Positions 58,901 through 58,932 of a stretch of 58,932 nt of DNA are shown here, one piece after another. Below the pieces are notes generated by a model. That model was not told where the DNA came from, did no database searches, and saw only the letters and a program-made list of their open reading frames with translations. Position 1 is the first letter of the stretch; every line of letters starts with the position of its first letter. The position numbers and the translations under genes were made by a program. The stretch is from Rhodoluna sp. (GTDB lineage: Bacteria; Actinomycetota; Actinomycetes; Actinomycetales; Microbacteriaceae), in contig NZ_JAHEIM010000008.1 of NCBI RefSeq assembly GCF_024639375.1, positions 1 through 58,932 of the forward strand, given 5' to 3'.

Positions 58901-58932
58901 TTGGTGGTCGATACTGGGATCGAACTAGCAAA
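58901..58932. repeat. 89-base tandem repeat, copy 3 (cut by window end)
   Basis: The first 32 bases of a third unit, identical to the others. The true number of copies cannot be known from this window. Confidence 0.95.

Noticed and set aside
58723-58932. CRISPR array
   Set aside because: Units are 89 bases, directly adjacent and identical over their whole length, with no variable spacers and no cas genes.
58723-58932. Integron attC sites
   Set aside because: The one-sided bulges look similar, but the paired RYYYAAC/GTTRRRY ends are missing (only a GTTGAAT in the inner stem) and no cassette genes lie between units.

Overview
The window is a gene-dense stretch of an actinobacterial chromosome. 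Gene content and order fit a small-genome member of the Microbacteriaceae, such as the freshwater Luna-type lineages; that placement is inference, made without a database search. Three things point this way: the classical actinobacterial chain rsmB-fmt-priA-metK-coaBC-rpoZ-gmk-pyrF-carB-carA-PH-like-pyrC-pyrB-pyrR-nusB-efp-aro genes-mltG-ruvX-alaS-DUF948-rpsD-rarA; a PriA with a degenerate ATPase; and moderate GC with very tight packing (4-11 base overlaps, TAATG and TAGTG junctions, frequent TTG starts). Several genes normally found at these loci are missing (mihF between pyrF and gmk, apt between secF and rel, and the pgsA/acyltransferase/pimA block between the HIT gene and pdxS), which suggests genome streamlining.

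Layout. From 1 to 41623 everything is on the minus strand, so transcription runs from high to low coordinates. In that direction come rarA; rpsD behind a long, hairpin-rich leader; a DUF948 gene, a small membrane gene, alaS, ruvX, mltG and the shikimate genes aroE-aroC-aroK-aroB-aroQ, closed by a terminator near 30406; efp and nusB; the pyrimidine operon pyrR-pyrB-pyrC-(PH-like)-carA-carB-pyrF with a PyrR-binding loop in its leader; gmk-rpoZ-coaBC-metK-priA-fmt-rsmB-rpe; and a joined his-trp operon hisE-hisG-hisF-hisI-trpE-(two membrane genes)-trpC-trpB-trpA-lgt, followed by gltB, which runs off the left edge. At 41707-43747 two plus-strand genes (a membrane-anchored cyclophilin and a DUF349 protein) converge on rel. 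From 43756 to 56288 the minus strand carries, in transcription order, thrS-HIT-pdxS-pdxT-yebC-ruvC-ruvA-ruvB-yajC-secD-secF-rel. The last two genes, a VIT1-like metal transporter and mqo, are on the plus strand.

Functionally this is almost all housekeeping: amino-acid, pyrimidine and PLP synthesis, translation (alaS, thrS, rpsD, efp, fmt, rsmB), Holliday-junction processing (ruvABC), protein export (yajC-secDF) and the stringent response (rel).

The one region not explained by known genes is the right end. After the strong mqo terminator (58656-58686) there is an array of identical 89-base tandem units starting at 58723, which the window cuts off in its third copy. Each unit can fold into a long interrupted hairpin. 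On the minus strand it ends in a tRNA-like TTCGATCCC...CCACCA sequence, although it is not a recognisable tRNA. This is the best candidate for something undescribed. A second genome-wide pattern is a recurring -10-like TANNNT hexamer placed 6-7 bases before start codons, which suggests leaderless transcripts.
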